Assembly: GCA_963578805.1 (NCBI GenBank)
Contig: CAUZDY010000013.1
Location: 1 to 64,000 of the forward strand
DNA length: 64,000 nt
From: CAUZIB01 sp963578805
GTDB taxonomy: Bacteria; Acidobacteriota; Vicinamibacteria; Vicinamibacterales; UBA8438
Direction of reading: 5' to 3'
Position 1 is the stretch's first letter; each line of letters opens with the position of its first letter. The notes under the pieces were generated by a model. The model had not been told where the DNA came from, did not search any database, and worked only from the letters and a program-made list of their open reading frames with translations. This document shows positions 42,418 through 50,754 of this stretch, piece after piece. The position numbers were made by a program, and so were the translations under genes.

Positions 42418-43347
42418 ATGGGAGGCGCTATTCACGCGCGTCGAGGAGCCACCTTGAGAAAGAACCACGTACTTCACGATCTCCATCTCGCATTCATCGG
42501 CGCCGGTGCAATGGGCGAGGCGATGATCGATGGGCTGCTGTCGAGACATCAACTTGGACCAGGACACATCACGGCGAGCGATCGCCGTCGTGGTCGGCTC
42601 CGTGAGGTGCAAAACAAGTTTCATATCCACACGACCCAGGACAACCGAACCGCTGCCAAAAAAGGTCAAGTGGTTGTGCTTGCAGTGAAGCCTCAGGTAC
42701 TGCCCTCGGTCTTTGATGATCTCCGAGGAAAGATCAGGAAGGACGCTCTGGTCCTGTCGATCGTGGCCGGCGCCACGATTGATTCACTCGCGGCCGGGCT
42801 CCAGCACCGCGCGATCGTTCGAACTATGCCGAACACACCCGCGCAGGTGGGTGAAGGCATGACGGTCTGGACCGCGACCCCTGAGGTCTCTGACTCACAG
42901 CGCAAGCAGGCTCGAGCCGTCGTCGAGGCGCTCGGGCATCAGTTGTATGTGGATGACGAGCGATTCCTTGATGTGTCAACTGCCATCAGTGGGAGCGGGC
43001 CCTCCTACGTTTTCCTACTGATGGAGGCACTCATCGACGCTGCTGTGCACTTGGGTCTCTCGCGGGCGGATTCGCGAGAGCTTGTCGTGCAGACGATACG
43101 GGGATCGGCTATTTTTGCCCAGCGTTCGCAGTTGCACCCTGCTGAGATGAGAAACATGGTCACGTCGCCGGGAGGGACGAGTGCGGACGCTCTTTATCAG
43201 CTCGAGAAGGGGGCGTTCAGGACAGTCGTGTCGAAGGCAGTGCTGGCGGCGTATCAACGAAGCGTCGAGCTCGGTCGGCTGAATGCGGAACTTCTCGAGA
43301 AGAACCAACACCCCGCGAAGCCGAGGAACAAGAACCGGAAATCATGA
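42418..43347 (+). CDS. proC: Pyrroline-5-carboxylate reductase ProC
   Basis: A 309-residue enzyme that reduces pyrroline-5-carboxylate to proline with NAD(P)H. The Rossmann motif is LAFIGAGAMGEAMIDGLL, then AVKPQVLP, RTMPNTPAQVGEG, and the substrate-binding SGSGPSYVFLLMEALID plus TSPGGTSADAL. ATG 42418 has no clear ribosome binding site. TTG 42454, preceded by GAGGAG, would give a 297-residue protein starting closer to the first strand and is an equally plausible start. The C-terminal tail is unusually basic. Confidence 0.93.
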   Translation: MGGAIHARRGATLRKNHVLHDLHLAFIGAGAMGEAMIDGLLSRHQLGPGHITASDRRRGRLREVQNKFHIHTTQDNRTAAKKGQVVVLAVKPQVLPSVFDDLRGKIRKDALVLSIVAGATIDSLAAGLQHRAIVRTMPNTPAQVGEGMTVWTATPEVSDSQRKQARAVVEALGHQLYVDDERFLDVSTAISGSGPSYVFLLMEALIDAAVHLGLSRADSRELVVQTIRGSAIFAQRSQLHPAEMRNMVTSPGGTSADALYQLEKGAFRTVVSKAVLAAYQRSVELGRLNAELLEKNQHPAKPRNKNRKS

Positions 43348-43424
43348 GTCACGCTCGACGATTCTAGACTCATGACCGACGACTATCCACGACCCCTGAC
43401 CCCCGAGTCGAAAGCTTTCTCACT

Positions 43425-44687
43425 ATGTCCGTTAGTTCCATCTTTAATCTCATCGCTCTCCTGGTTACCCTTGCTGCTGTCTTTGGTTACGTCAACCATC
43501 GCTGGCTCCGTCTTCCGCACACCATCGGCCTAGTCATCATCGCCCTCGCGGTGTCGATGGTCATCTTGGCTGTTGATGCGGTGTTTCCGCAGCTCGGTCT
43601 AGAGACGAGCGTTCGCCGCACCCTGATTGATATCGATTTTAAGGACACCCTGATGAAAGGGGTCCTGAGCTTTTTGCTTTTTGCTGGTGCCCTGCACGTC
43701 GATCTCGACTCACTCCTCAGCCGACGCTGGGTCATCGGGATCCTGGCGACCGTGGGGATCCTCACGTCGACGTTAATCGTCGCCGCTCTGATGTTCTTCG
43801 GCTTTCGAATCTGCGGATTCGAGATTCCGTTGGCGTACTGCCTCGTGTTCGGTGCCCTGATCTCTCCGACCGACCCCGTCGCGGTCATGGGGATCCTCAA
43901 GGAGGTAAAGGTCCCTGAGACGCTTAAAGCCAAAATCGCGGGGGAAAGTCTGTTCAACGATGGCGTTGGCGTTGTCCTGTTCACGGTACTCGTTTCAGTA
44001 GCGGTAGGCGGGAGCGAACACGGCGAGGTCAACCTCGGGGGTGCGGCCGAGCTCTTGGCGGTGGAGGCCATCGGAGGCATCATCCTGGGTTTAGCTGCTG
44101 GGTTCTCCGCCTATCGTGCCATGAGGACGGTCGATCAACACTCCCTCGAAGTCTTGATCACGGTATCGCTCGTGATGGCCACCTACGCGTTGGCGACGCG
44201 GCTTCATGTTTCAGGGCCACTGGCGGTTGTTGTGGCCGGTCTGTTCATCGGTAACCACGGCAAGCGCTTCGCTATGAGTCAAACCACGCGAGCGCACATC
44301 GAAACCTTTTGGTCGATGTTGGACGAGCTTCTCAACTCTCTGCTGTTCCTAGCGATCGGGTTCGAGGTGATCGCAGTGACGATCACCGGTCAGATTGTAG
44401 GCGCCGGACTGATCGCCATACTGGTCGTCTTACTGGCGAGGTTTGTGAGCGTAGCCGTTCCGATTACTTTGCTCGGGTTGCGACAGGAGTTCACAAAGGG
44501 GGCGATTCCGGTGCTGACCTGGGGTGGATTGCGCGGTGGCATCTCCGTCGCGCTCGCCCTGTCGTTGCCGCCAAGTCCGGTGAAACCGTTCTTACTCGCG
44601 ACGACCTATTTCGTAGTGATTTTCTCGATCGTCGTTCAGGGGTTGACCGTTGAGCGTGTCGTTCGCGCTACGGTACGTGGTTCGTGA
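43425..44687 (+). CDS. CPA1 family Na+(K+)/H+ antiporter
   Basis: A 420-residue transporter with about 12-13 transmembrane helices. SPTDPVAVMG (D150) and the ND pair N178-D179 in GESLFNDGVGVVLF are the CPA1 ion-binding residues; HGKRFAMS follows helix 9. It exports Na+ or K+ against protons for pH and salt homeostasis. A second Na+/H+ antiporter of another family (NhaC) lies at 50.7-52.2 kb, compatible with a saline habitat. Confidence 0.9.
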   Translation: MSVSSIFNLIALLVTLAAVFGYVNHRWLRLPHTIGLVIIALAVSMVILAVDAVFPQLGLETSVRRTLIDIDFKDTLMKGVLSFLLFAGALHVDLDSLLSRRWVIGILATVGILTSTLIVAALMFFGFRICGFEIPLAYCLVFGALISPTDPVAVMGILKEVKVPETLKAKIAGESLFNDGVGVVLFTVLVSVAVGGSEHGEVNLGGAAELLAVEAIGGIILGLAAGFSAYRAMRTVDQHSLEVLITVSLVMATYALATRLHVSGPLAVVVAGLFIGNHGKRFAMSQTTRAHIETFWSMLDELLNSLLFLAIGFEVIAVTITGQIVGAGLIAILVVLLARFVSVAVPITLLGLRQEFTKGAIPVLTWGGLRGGISVALALSLPPSPVKPFLLATTYFVVIFSIVVQGLTVERVVRATVRGS

Positions 44688-44807
44688 AATACCCGAGGAT
44701 CGAATTGATGTCGAGAGACCGAGAGAGGGTCGACGACTAACAGGAGCTCCGCAAGCGTAAACCGGAGGCACGACGGCTTTGATGTCACTGCATTGTTGTG
44801 ATCTTGT

Positions 44808-45639
44808 TTACACGAGATGGAAACCGATCCACCACGCGGTCACACCGAGTAGCAGGCCTACGATACTATCGACGGCGTAATGGTATCGGCCGAGGACTGT
44901 TGCGATCGTGATACTCGTCGCGACAATGCCAAAGACCAGTCCGAGCCTCATGTCGACGCTGGATATTGCCAGCGCCGCTGCGAATGTGACCGATGCGTGT
45001 CTGCTTGGGAACGTGTTCACCTGAACACTCGCATTATCGAGCACCTTCACGTTGAGTCGACTAAAGAAGAGACCACGGGCATCGGCAAGGCTCACTTGTT
45101 CGAATGTTCGGGGGGGGACGGGTCTGTATCCACGGAAGCAACCCGTATGCACCGAAGCCGGCGATGAGCAGTGCGGTCCAGAAGCTGTCGGCATCGGCGC
45201 GAGCTCCCAACCAACACAGGACACCAAAGCTAGCCGGCACGAAGGGATATGCAAGTAGATATGTGAGCTCGAAGTATTCCAACACGATGCGAGGTCCCCG
45301 CGTCAAGAACTCCGTGCCCTTGAGCGTTTCAAACAGAACCTGGTCGAAGTCAAGTAGGCGTCGCTCGACGGCCGTCATCGGTCGCTCGAAGAAAAGCCCA
45401 GATAGCCAGTACCCGTGCATTAGATAAATACCAGGGATCCACTCTCGAATAATTTGCAAAGCCGGCGACGGTCGCAGTTGGGAGAGCATGACGGAAAGTC
45501 CGATACAGACCATCGAAACGGCAAGCACTCGGAGGCGGTGTCGACGCTGAAGCGGACGACGCACGGCCAGCAAGATCAAGTAGGTGAAGAACGCACAGAC
45601 GATCCACTCCGCCACCCAGAATTTTGATATCTCGATCAT
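44808..45639 (-). pseudogene. PAP2-type membrane phosphatase, frameshifted at a G8 run
   Basis: The N-terminal two thirds (from ATG 45639) form a membrane domain ending YGLLPWIQTRPPP. The frame then breaks, and the remainder continues in another frame as RTFEQVSLADARG, TFPSRHASVTFAAA (phosphatase motif with the catalytic His) and GRYHYAVDSIVG (motif 3). The break falls on eight consecutive G bases at 45110-45117. Both parts are otherwise well conserved, so this is a recent frameshift, a phase-variable tract, or a base-calling error. The start overlaps the MATE-like gene by 4 bp. Confidence 0.75.
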
Positions 45640-46988
45640 GGCGTCTGAGGTACCGGAGGAATGACGGCCTCCGAGGCTAATTCAGGACGGCGCCGCAGTA
45701 TGTTCCAGCAAGCTGGTATCAGCCACACCGTACTCACGACTCTCGCGGACACAATTGCGACGGCGGCGGCCACCGCTCCCACGAGGTCTAGCCAATGAAT
45801 ACCAACTGTCAGGATGATCGCGATGCTAGTCAGCTCGATCAAGGTGGCCCACATTGCCGATGCGTTGCGACGGGCATGCACCAGAAGGCCTCGTTGGCAG
45901 GCGAGCAGGACCGACAGGGCTGGAAGAATCACCAGAATGCGAGTCGTTACAAGGGCGAAGGCCGTCAGCTCGAGACTGAGTCCTGAGATGTTGTGGAACC
46001 AAACCACAGCTAGGGGCGTAAATGCGATGAGACCGAGACCGGTCGTGACGGAGAGTGCGAGTGCTAGAGCGAAGTTACGGATCATCGGGTAGTGTTCCCG
46101 ACGTGGGCCAACCAAGGCGATGACTACCTCGAGATATGACAGTCCCAAGGAGCGGAAGATGAAAGTGAGCCCATGGATGACCGGAAGCACCGCCAGCGAT
46201 TCAAGCCCATATCGACTCTGGCCCATAAAGAACGTAACGGTCGGCTGTGACGCGAGAGCGAGCAGTGACGTTAGCGCTAGGGGCGTGTAAAAACTCAACA
46301 GCATGGGCAGACGCAGGCTGGCGAGTCGGACAGGATCGCGACGGCGTTCAAGCATACGCCGAAGCACTCCCGCGGTCATCGTACGGCTTGCCAGCGCTTC
46401 GAGGATGACGCCCGCAGACAGCGAGAGCGCTGCGATGTGCGTCCCAGGTAGCGTCGAGGTCCGGTACACGAGGAGGGCCGTCACCGACATCGTTGTCAGG
46501 CGCACAGCTGTCCCGTACGCTACGCGTTTGGTGAGCCCTGTCCGAATTAGTAAGCCTTGCCTGAAACGCCGATACCCGATCGCGGCGGTCCACGGCAGCA
46601 TCAGCACGAGACCTCCATGGGCGAGCCTCGCGACGTCGTCAGGGAGTGACAACCCAAAGGCAAGGAGTTCGAAGACGGGCGGTACGAGGATAACTAGTTG
46701 AACCAGGGTCAGCAGGGCGCTGAGGCCATACGAGAACCGGCGGAGTGCGAAATAGGATTCCCGGTCTTCCACCAATGCCGTCGATGCGCTCATCAACATC
46801 ATCACCGGTGACTCGATGATGATCGCGAAGGCGAGGGTAATTCCGAACGCAGCCAGATTGGTGACCGGGTCGTCGAGCCTTGCGATGATCGCGACGAGGT
46901 AGGGTCCCTCGACTGCCATCATTAGCCAAGTGCCAGCGAGAGGCATCCAAAAAATCAGTATTTTCCGATAGGTCAACATAGCGGCCAT
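45636..46988 (-). CDS. MATE/ANKH-like polytopic membrane transporter
   Basis: A 450-residue protein with about 12 transmembrane helices. The N-terminus ILIFWMPLAGTWLMMAVEGP, with LMSASTALVEDRESYFALRRF, resembles the bacterial relatives of ANKH within the MOP flippase superfamily. Export of a small polyanion or lipid-linked group is possible, but the substrate is unknown. It is coupled to the downstream PAP2 phosphatase (ATGA overlap), which suggests lipid or polyprenyl phosphate chemistry for the pair. It is divergent from the porin operon across a 360-bp regulatory gap. Confidence 0.62.
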   Translation of the reverse strand: MAAMLTYRKILIFWMPLAGTWLMMAVEGPYLVAIIARLDDPVTNLAAFGITLAFAIIIESPVMMLMSASTALVEDRESYFALRRFSYGLSALLTLVQLVILVPPVFELLAFGLSLPDDVARLAHGGLVLMLPWTAAIGYRRFRQGLLIRTGLTKRVAYGTAVRLTTMSVTALLVYRTSTLPGTHIAALSLSAGVILEALASRTMTAGVLRRMLERRRDPVRLASLRLPMLLSFYTPLALTSLLALASQPTVTFFMGQSRYGLESLAVLPVIHGLTFIFRSLGLSYLEVVIALVGPRREHYPMIRNFALALALSVTTGLGLIAFTPLAVVWFHNISGLSLELTAFALVTTRILVILPALSVLLACQRGLLVHARRNASAMWATLIELTSIAIILTVGIHWLDLVGAVAAAVAIVSARVVSTVWLIPACWNILRRRPELASEAVIPPVPQTP

Positions 46989-47027
46989 ACGACAGGCTGG
47001 TGGGGTCGTTTCAGGGTTGATATTTAT

Positions 47028-47044
47028 TGAGATTCAGTCTCATT
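47028..47044. promoter_or_regulatory. Fur-box-like palindrome 1
   Basis: TGAGATTCAGTCTCATT differs at two positions from the Fur-box variant TGAGAATCATTCTCATT. It ends 4 bp before the -35 element of the porin operon promoter and also faces the divergent MATE-like gene. Confidence 0.45.
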
Positions 47045-47048
47045 TAGC

Positions 47049-47078
47049 TTGACCGACCAAAATGGTCGGGTATATAGT
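47049..47078 (+). promoter_or_regulatory. Putative sigma-70 promoter of the porin-ApbE operon
   Basis: -35 TTGACC (47049-47054) and -10 TATATA (47071-47076, 16-bp spacer) or TATAGT (47073-47078, 18-bp spacer). The spacer holds a perfect inverted repeat, CCGACCA / TGGTCGG, with a 3-nt loop (47053-47069). The leader to the porin start would be about 260 nt. Confidence 0.55.
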
Positions 47079-47091
47079 TCAATCTCCTAAC

Positions 47092-47108
47092 TGAGATCCA
47101 ATCTCATT
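47092..47108. promoter_or_regulatory. Fur-box-like palindrome 2
   Basis: TGAGATCCAATCTCATT is a perfect TGAGAT-n3-ATCTCA repeat with three mismatches to the Fur-box variant. It lies just after the expected transcription start, where a bound repressor would block transcription. Isolated AATCTC half-sites occur nearby at 47081 and 47124. Confidence 0.45.
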
Positions 47109-47179
47109 AGTGAGGTGGTTTTTAATCTCCGCAACCTGAGCTGGTCGAGATGGTCGTAAGGAGGTTAAGGATTTTAAGT

Positions 47180-47211
47180 GGCCCACCGCATGCTGGAGCA
47201 TGCGGTGGGCC
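47180..47211. promoter_or_regulatory. Perfect 14-bp stem-loop in the porin operon leader
   Basis: Arms GGCCCACCGCATGC (47180-47193) and GCATGCGGTGGGCC (47198-47211) with loop TGGA. It is followed by a second small hairpin CGAACG/CGTTCG (47214-47231). There is no T-run on either strand, so it is not a standard terminator; an RNA-stability or regulatory element of the long leader is possible. Confidence 0.6.
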
Positions 47212-47346
47212 TAACGAACGCTCTGACGTTCGGCTTCCCCTAAAGGTCGCTTGGCGTGGTCACGTTCATAGTCATTCTATGGGTCGAAGTCATGCCGTGC
47301 AACCGGCACAGAAACGTTAGGTGTGACCTTGTTTGACGTTAGTGAA

Positions 47347-48696
47347 ATGAAAAAAGTTCAGTTTGTTCTCTCTTGTGTGCTGGGATTGTTGCTCACGACA
47401 GTGGGGACCAGCTTTACACAGGGTCCGTCTGTTGATGACCCGGAGTTAATACCTGAAGTTGACACAACTGAGGAATCAACAGAGAACGAAGAAGAAACCG
47501 AAGAAACCCAGGCCGATGTTGAAGAACTGGAACGTCGCGTCGACCTACTCGCGGAAGAACTGGAGCGGCTTCGTAGCGGCGAAGGTGAGAGGGAGTTAAG
47601 TGCTGACGATGCACGGGCCATAGGTTTGGCCCCCTTTGCTGCAGCAGTGTTTCGTGCCAATCGAGGTCTTTCAATAGCTGGTTACGGAGAGTTCCTCTAC
47701 GAGAACTACGCGTCGGAAAAACAGAGCGGTGCCCTGGGCGGGAAGGGGTCTCAGTTTGATGCACTTCGCGCCATTATCTACACCGGGTACCGTTTCAACG
47801 ATAAGTTTGTTTTTAATTCTGAGATTGAAATTGAGCACGCGACAGAAGCATATTTGGAGTTCGCTTACGTCGATTATCAAGCGACGGAAAGTTTCGGTAT
47901 TCGAGGTGGTATGTTGCTCGTTCCAATGGGGTTGGTCAACGAATTTCACGAACCCACGGTATTTATGGGGACGGAGCGGCCGTTCACAGAAAACAAAATT
48001 ATTCCTTCAACGTGGCGCGAGAATGGAGCTGGTGTTTACGGTACTTTTGACAGAGTGTCCTTCCGTTTGTATGCCGTAAATGGATTTAACGGTGACAAAT
48101 TCTCATCGGGTGGATTACGCGGAGGTCGGCAAAAAGGCGGCAAAGCTAAAGCTGACAATTTTGCTGTGACGGGCCGGCTGGATATTGCTCCGACGCCTGG
48201 GATTTTTTTTGGCGGCAGTTTCTATCGGGGTGGTTCGGCGCAGGGCAGCTTGGGTGACGATGGGCTCGAGACCACCATTCTTGATCTGCATGGTCAGGCC
48301 CAGGTGCGTGGCTTCGATATTCGTGGTCTCTATGCGACGGCGAGCATTGACGACGCTATAAATTTTAATCAGAAGAAAGGGCTCTCTGGTTCACAAGGAC
48401 TTGCCGAAAAGATGGAAGGTGGTTACATCCTTTTCGGCTATAACGTGTTGTCACAGATATCCAATGTTGGCGGTCCTGCCTTCACGCCTTATATCAAGTT
48501 TGAGCGGGTGGATACTCAAGCGAAGATGCCGGCAGGGTACAGCAGGAGTCTCTCAACATTGAATAACTTTCGAACAGTTGGCGTTGAGTTCAAGCCTATT
48601 CCAAATGTTGTGGTCAAGATGGATCGTATGTGGGTCACCAATGATGCTAAATCTGGCCTTGATCAGTTCAACCTCAATCTTGGGTACGGGTTCTGA
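47347..48696 (+). CDS. Outer-membrane porin with N-terminal coiled coil
   Basis: A 449-residue exported protein. The signal peptide is about residues 1-23 (MKKVQFVLSCVLGLLL...). A very acidic Glu/Thr stretch and a short coiled coil (VEELERRVDLLAEELERLRS) follow, then a beta-barrel of alternating strands ending in LNLGYGF, with the terminal Phe of outer-membrane proteins. LVPMGLVNEFHEPTVFMG resembles phosphate-selective porin-like (Porin_O/P) proteins. Start ATG 47347 gives a normal signal; GTG 47323 is an alternative. The gene is visibly more A+T-rich than the chromosome around it. It is the first gene of a four-gene operon with flavin proteins. Confidence 0.8.
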   Translation: MKKVQFVLSCVLGLLLTTVGTSFTQGPSVDDPELIPEVDTTEESTENEEETEETQADVEELERRVDLLAEELERLRSGEGERELSADDARAIGLAPFAAAVFRANRGLSIAGYGEFLYENYASEKQSGALGGKGSQFDALRAIIYTGYRFNDKFVFNSEIEIEHATEAYLEFAYVDYQATESFGIRGGMLLVPMGLVNEFHEPTVFMGTERPFTENKIIPSTWRENGAGVYGTFDRVSFRLYAVNGFNGDKFSSGGLRGGRQKGGKAKADNFAVTGRLDIAPTPGIFFGGSFYRGGSAQGSLGDDGLETTILDLHGQAQVRGFDIRGLYATASIDDAINFNQKKGLSGSQGLAEKMEGGYILFGYNVLSQISNVGGPAFTPYIKFERVDTQAKMPAGYSRSLSTLNNFRTVGVEFKPIPNVVVKMDRMWVTNDAKSGLDQFNLNLGYGF

Positions 48697-48707
48697 TACG
48701 AGGAAAC

Positions 48708-49280
48708 ATGCAACCTTTACTGTCTGCAAGAAACTCCGGACGATGGCTTGTGTTGATCGCCTGTGGTCCTCTTGCCGTCAGTACACTGGACGCGCAGCTT
48801 GGACTGGTCACACGTGAAGAGGCTCTTGCGTCGGTGTTTCCTGACGCAACTGTGGTCGCCGAACGCATTTTCTTAACAGAGGAGCAGGTTGAGCGCATCA
48901 CGACGCTCTCACGGGTTGATCTGGATGTAAAAATCTATGCGCGGTATACGGCTTCAAGAAGCGGAGTTGTTGTGGGTCGTGCCTATATTGACACGCATCA
49001 GGTTCGAACAAAAAAGCAAAGCTTGCTTGTATCGCTTGATGTAAATGGGCGTGTTCGAAGAATTGACGTAACAGCGTTTCTAGAGCCGCCCGATTACATT
49101 GCGAAACCTTCGTGGATGCGCCAATTTGACGGCAAACCCTTAAACAGTGATCTCGCGATTCAGCGGTCAATTCGCCCAATTGCTGGCGCAACGTTAACCG
49201 CACAGGCAGTGAACCAGGCGGTCAGGCGGGTGATGGCAATTGATCAGGTACTCACGGCTGAAGTGGAGGCAACGCCATGA
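48708..49280 (+). CDS. Periplasmic FMN-binding-domain protein, predicted to be flavinylated
   Basis: A 190-residue exported protein with a signal peptide (about 1-29, ending STLDA) and an FMN_bind domain like those of RnfG and NqrC. The motif AGATLTAQAV carries T164, the residue to which ApbE normally attaches FMN through a phosphoester bond. IYARYTASRSGVVVGRAYI is the preceding beta-sheet. ApbE itself is encoded two genes downstream. It would act as a covalent flavin electron carrier between the four-helix membrane protein and an acceptor in or beyond the periplasm. The stop overlaps the next gene (ATGA). Confidence 0.85.
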   Translation: MQPLLSARNSGRWLVLIACGPLAVSTLDAQLGLVTREEALASVFPDATVVAERIFLTEEQVERITTLSRVDLDVKIYARYTASRSGVVVGRAYIDTHQVRTKKQSLLVSLDVNGRVRRIDVTAFLEPPDYIAKPSWMRQFDGKPLNSDLAIQRSIRPIAGATLTAQAVNQAVRRVMAIDQVLTAEVEATP

Positions 49281-49750
49281 CTTGGTGGGAGCGGTGGGGA
49301 TTCAATGTATTCCACGTCATTGTGGCGCTGAGCGGCGTAGTGTACTTCTGCATGAAATACCTAATGGTAACTGATGATCCTTTCGCGATCGTTAATCATC
49401 CGTGGGAGTCAATGATGTTGTCACTACATGTGATAGCCGCACCGTTTTTCGTTGCCTTTTTCGGCATGCTGTTTCGGTCGCATTCCCTCAGGAAGATCCT
49501 GTCACCGAACCTGGAAAATAGACGAACTGGATGGACTTCACTCATTAGTTTTTCGGCGATGGCTATTTCTGGCTATCTCATTCAGGTAGCGGCGACACCA
49601 GTACTGATTTCTGTTTCTATTTGGACGCATGTCCTGACGAGTACGGTCTTCCTTATTGGTTACACCGTTCACTTGGTTATCGGATACCGCATTAATCGAT
49701 TTTCGACTGGGACACCCGACACCGCTGTTCCTGAAGCTGCCCGCCTATAG
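49277..49750 (+). CDS. Four-helix membrane protein, probable cytochrome b-like electron donor
   Basis: A 157-residue protein with four transmembrane helices. H13, H51, H118 and H132 lie in the four hydrophobic segments and could bind two b haems, as in small cytochrome b561-type proteins; haem binding is inference. It begins as ATGA with the FMN-binding gene and ends 2 bp before apbE. A quinol-to-periplasmic-flavin electron path is the simplest reading. I do not recognise a named family beyond similarity to uncharacterised four-helix proteins near apbE genes. Confidence 0.72.
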   Translation: MTWWERWGFNVFHVIVALSGVVYFCMKYLMVTDDPFAIVNHPWESMMLSLHVIAAPFFVAFFGMLFRSHSLRKILSPNLENRRTGWTSLISFSAMAISGYLIQVAATPVLISVSIWTHVLTSTVFLIGYTVHLVIGYRINRFSTGTPDTAVPEAARL

Positions 49751-49752
49751 CT

Positions 49753-50754
49753 ATGAAGGTGTTTGCCGCAGGTATGCTCCTATGCCTCGCTACCACTGTG
49801 TACCAACCTGACTCGAACAATGTTCGCGTTGAGCGAATGGCCTTCTTGATGGGAACCGTTGCGACGTTAGTCGTTGAAGCAAATGACAGGAGCGTTGGGA
49901 TCAACCGACTCGATCGGATGGTTCGAGTGGTAGAGGAGACAGAGGCTGCACTGAGTACCTGGCAGGACGATAGTGTGCTCAGTGCACTAAATCGGCAACC
50001 GGTTGAGACTTGGTTGCCGTTGCCCGAGGAGGTCTGTGTTTTACTCGATCAGGTGGCCACTTGGCACAGTGTTACTGAGGGTAGATTCGATCCAGCAGTG
50101 GGGCGGCTTATGGAGGCGTGGGCGCTTCGAGGAGACGGACGCTTGCCGGATCCCGATACGTTCGCCTCTGCAAAAGCTCGCTCTGGTTTCCAGCACGTTT
50201 CCATCGATTTAGGGCGCTGCGCAGCTTCGCGATTCGCTGATGTTAGGTTAGATGCCGGTGGATTTGGAAAAGGTGCTGCACTTGACCGAGTGCGGCGTGC
50301 TGAACATGCGGAATCAGGTGCTTGGATGATCGATTTTGGTGGCCAAATTGCGGTTTCGTCGGAAGGTGATTGGCCGGTGGCGCTTGCCCATCCAGAACTG
50401 CGGGAAATTCCGGTGGTGGAGTTTCTTCTCGGCGAGGGGTCAATCGCCACGACGGGTGGGTCAGAACGTGATGTTCTCATTGATGGCAACTTTCGAATCG
50501 GCCACGTTATTGACCCCCGCAATGGGATGCCGGTGAGCCGTTCTATGTCGGTCACCGTCTGGCATCAAGATGCGTTGGCTGCCGATATTCTGTCAACGGC
50601 GCTCTATGTAATGGGAATTGACGAGGGACGAGATTGGGCCGAGGCACACGGAATTGCGGCTTGCTTCGTCGTTCCTCATGAATCCGGCGCGTTTTCGTCA
50701 GGAGACGGTGTGGACATCGTGACCACGACCCCCTTCCGTCTCAGATTCTTCTAG
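49753..50754 (+). CDS. apbE: FAD:protein FMN transferase ApbE
   Basis: A 333-residue flavin transferase. It has a short signal sequence (about 1-19). Conserved blocks are FLMGTVATLVVEA, the FAD-binding RLDAGGFGKGAALDRVR, WMIDFGGQIAV, HVIDPRNGMPV and DALAADILSTALYVMG, the last of these a magnesium-site region. It transfers FMN from FAD to a Thr of FMN-binding domains, and the gene for a suitable target lies in the same operon. The last 57 bp overlap the convergent nhaC gene. Confidence 0.93.
   Translation: MKVFAAGMLLCLATTVYQPDSNNVRVERMAFLMGTVATLVVEANDRSVGINRLDRMVRVVEETEAALSTWQDDSVLSALNRQPVETWLPLPEEVCVLLDQVATWHSVTEGRFDPAVGRLMEAWALRGDGRLPDPDTFASAKARSGFQHVSIDLGRCAASRFADVRLDAGGFGKGAALDRVRRAEHAESGAWMIDFGGQIAVSSEGDWPVALAHPELREIPVVEFLLGEGSIATTGGSERDVLIDGNFRIGHVIDPRNGMPVSRSMSVTVWHQDALAADILSTALYVMGIDEGRDWAEAHGIAACFVVPHESGAFSSGDGVDIVTTTPFRLRFF

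Noticed and set aside
47180..47211. The 14-bp hairpin as an intrinsic terminator
   Set aside because: No T-run follows on either strand, and it lies inside the apparent leader of the porin operon, not after a gene end.
47112..47346. FMN riboswitch upstream of the flavin operon
   Set aside because: The conserved RFN element segments were not found in the leader, and the genes encode flavin attachment rather than synthesis or uptake.
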